Source of the DNA: Altererythrobacter sp. KTW20L
GTDB lineage: Bacteria; Pseudomonadota; Alphaproteobacteria; Sphingomonadales; Sphingomonadaceae
Length of the DNA: 64,000 bases
Direction of reading: 5' to 3'
Assembly (NCBI RefSeq): GCF_023501975.1
Contig: NZ_JAMFLH010000005.1
Span: 124,001-188,000 of the forward strand
Positions 63,103 through 64,000 of the stretch are shown here, one piece after another. Position 1 is the stretch's first letter. Every line of letters starts with the position of its first letter. The translations under genes and the position numbers were made by a program. The notes beneath the pieces were generated by a model, which made no database searches, had not been told where the DNA came from, and saw nothing but the letters and a program-made list of their open reading frames with translations.

Positions 63103-64000
63103 ATGAACCGCAAGATTACTTTCGCACTCACGACCGCGATGCTCGCCCTGGCCGCACCGGCCACGGCGCAGGATACGATCACCACGCCCGAAGGCGCCGT
63201 GATGCAAAGCGGCGCGGACCTGGCCTATGCTCCGGGCGAGCTGACCGATGCACAGCTTAACGGCAGCGCCGGGCACCTGTTCATCCAGGATTCGATGAAC
63301 GTGTTCCGCCGCTTCCCGCGTGAAGCGACCGAGCAGATGGTCAACTTCTACGTCAACGCATTGGGCCTGCGCTCGCTCAACCCGATCCAGCTGACCAGCA
63401 CCCAGCAGATGATCCTGACCGGTGTGGGTAGCGGGCAGGTCAAGCTCTCGGCCGGACAACTGGGCAATCGCACCTACAACCTCGACGGCGGCTATGCCGG
63501 GGGCACCGGTATCCGGTTCTTCATGTTCACCTATCCCGATCCCGCCGTGGTGACGCAGCGCTTCACCGATGCCGGGTTCCCCGCGCCCGAATTCGTCGCG
63601 CGCGGCGATGGCTCGAGCCAGGCGCTGGTGCGCGATCCTGGCGGGTTCGACGTGGTGATCGTGACCCGCCCCGGTGCGGCGGACAATTCGGACGATGGCG
63701 TGGGCGTGGGCATCCATGTATCCGACCTGGAGGAAAGCCGCAGGTTCTATCGCGAGTTCGTGGGCCTGGAGGAGCTTCCCGCAATGGAGGCACCGCTGAT
63801 GGGCGCAACGTTCCATCCCTATCGCCACGGCGAAACCACGGTGATGCTCTACAAGATGGGCGATAACCTGCCGGTCGATAACGGCAGCGCGGGCATCCAG
63901 TACGTGGTCAGCGACGCGCCCTATGTCGCGGCCATGGGCGCGCACCGCGATGTGGAAGTGCAGACCCCGCTCAACAAGATGGCCGGGTTCGACTTGGTCA
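63103..64000 (+). CDS. exported tandem-VOC protein, 5' part only
   Basis: The gene runs off the right edge with about 299 codons visible. It begins with a signal peptide (MNRKITFALTTAMLALAAPA then TAQ). The mature part has two vicinal-oxygen-chelate-like modules: the first around HLFIQDSMNVFRRF and VNFYVNALGLRSL, the second around GVGIHVSDLEESRRFYREFV. VOC proteins are usually cytosolic (glyoxalase, extradiol dioxygenase), so a secreted one is unusual. GGAGAGAAG is well placed before ATG 63103, 23 bases after the second PQQ gene, so it belongs to the operon. It may bind or transform the substrate in the periplasm. Confidence 0.85.
   Translation, partial: MNRKITFALTTAMLALAAPATAQDTITTPEGAVMQSGADLAYAPGELTDAQLNGSAGHLFIQDSMNVFRRFPREATEQMVNFYVNALGLRSLNPIQLTSTQQMILTGVGSGQVKLSAGQLGNRTYNLDGGYAGGTGIRFFMFTYPDPAVVTQRFTDAGFPAPEFVARGDGSSQALVRDPGGFDVVIVTRPGAADNSDDGVGVGIHVSDLEESRRFYREFVGLEELPAMEAPLMGATFHPYRHGETTVMLYKMGDNLPVDNGSAGIQYVVSDAPYVAAMGAHRDVEVQTPLNKMAGFDLV

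Noticed and set aside
1-64000. CRISPR arrays, prophage and insertion sequences
   Set aside because: No regularly spaced direct repeats, integrase, transposase or phage gene was found.

Overview
The window reads as chromosomal DNA of a high-GC alphaproteobacterium, most likely a sphingomonad close to Erythrobacteraceae/Sphingomonadaceae. Supporting evidence: a circularly permuted (two-piece) tmRNA gene, two TonB-dependent receptors, a LigE-like glutathione S-transferase, ATGA-type gene overlaps, and a PurS-type purine pathway. Most of the window is ordinary housekeeping DNA. I see no prophage, insertion sequence, CRISPR array or integrase.

Left part (1-12.6 kb): the 3' end of a fumarylacetoacetate-hydrolase-family gene, then a tight iron-type uptake unit (TonB receptor, PepSY membrane protein, small exported protein), tRNA-Val(UAC), a winged-helix regulator, purA, an acetate-type symporter with its DUF4212 partner, wrbA, a second winged-helix regulator paralogous to the first, and an MlaA homologue. 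Next (12.6-34 kb): a large TonB receptor, purC, an exported M16 peptidase, purS-purQ, a GGDEF-EAL protein, glmS and glmU separated by a PIN/RHH toxin-antitoxin pair, gph, cysE, an Hda-like ATPase, a DUF2066-like protein and purM-purN. 

Middle (34-51.4 kb): ndk, a lipoprotein, holC, a DUF2256 mini-gene, pepA, then the classic envelope/translation block lptD-surA-pdxA-rsmA, a PilZ protein, and an arginine succinyltransferase operon (M20 hydrolase-astA-astB). These are followed by the two-piece ssrA gene, a hairpin repeat, mscL and a LemA-TPM-TPM operon.

Right end (51.4-64 kb): Nudix hydrolase and panE, then an accessory-looking catabolic stretch. A 2-oxoglutarate/Fe(II) oxygenase is divergent from a LigE-like GST, 2-hydroxyacid dehydrogenase and glycerate kinase. 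These are followed by a quinohemoprotein PQQ dehydrogenase, an FAD hydroxylase and an alpha/beta hydrolase (all overlapping), a second PQQ dehydrogenase and an exported tandem-VOC protein cut by the window edge. This last block is the best candidate for an undescribed pathway: periplasmic oxidation by two quinoproteins feeding a cytosolic hydroxylase and hydrolase. Its substrate cannot be read from sequence alone.

Smaller points of interest are a palindromic GTGACA-type element present twice in non-coding DNA, a 232-bp near-symmetric inverted repeat between purQ and the GGDEF-EAL gene, and an M20 hydrolase in place of the usual succinylglutamate desuccinylase gene.
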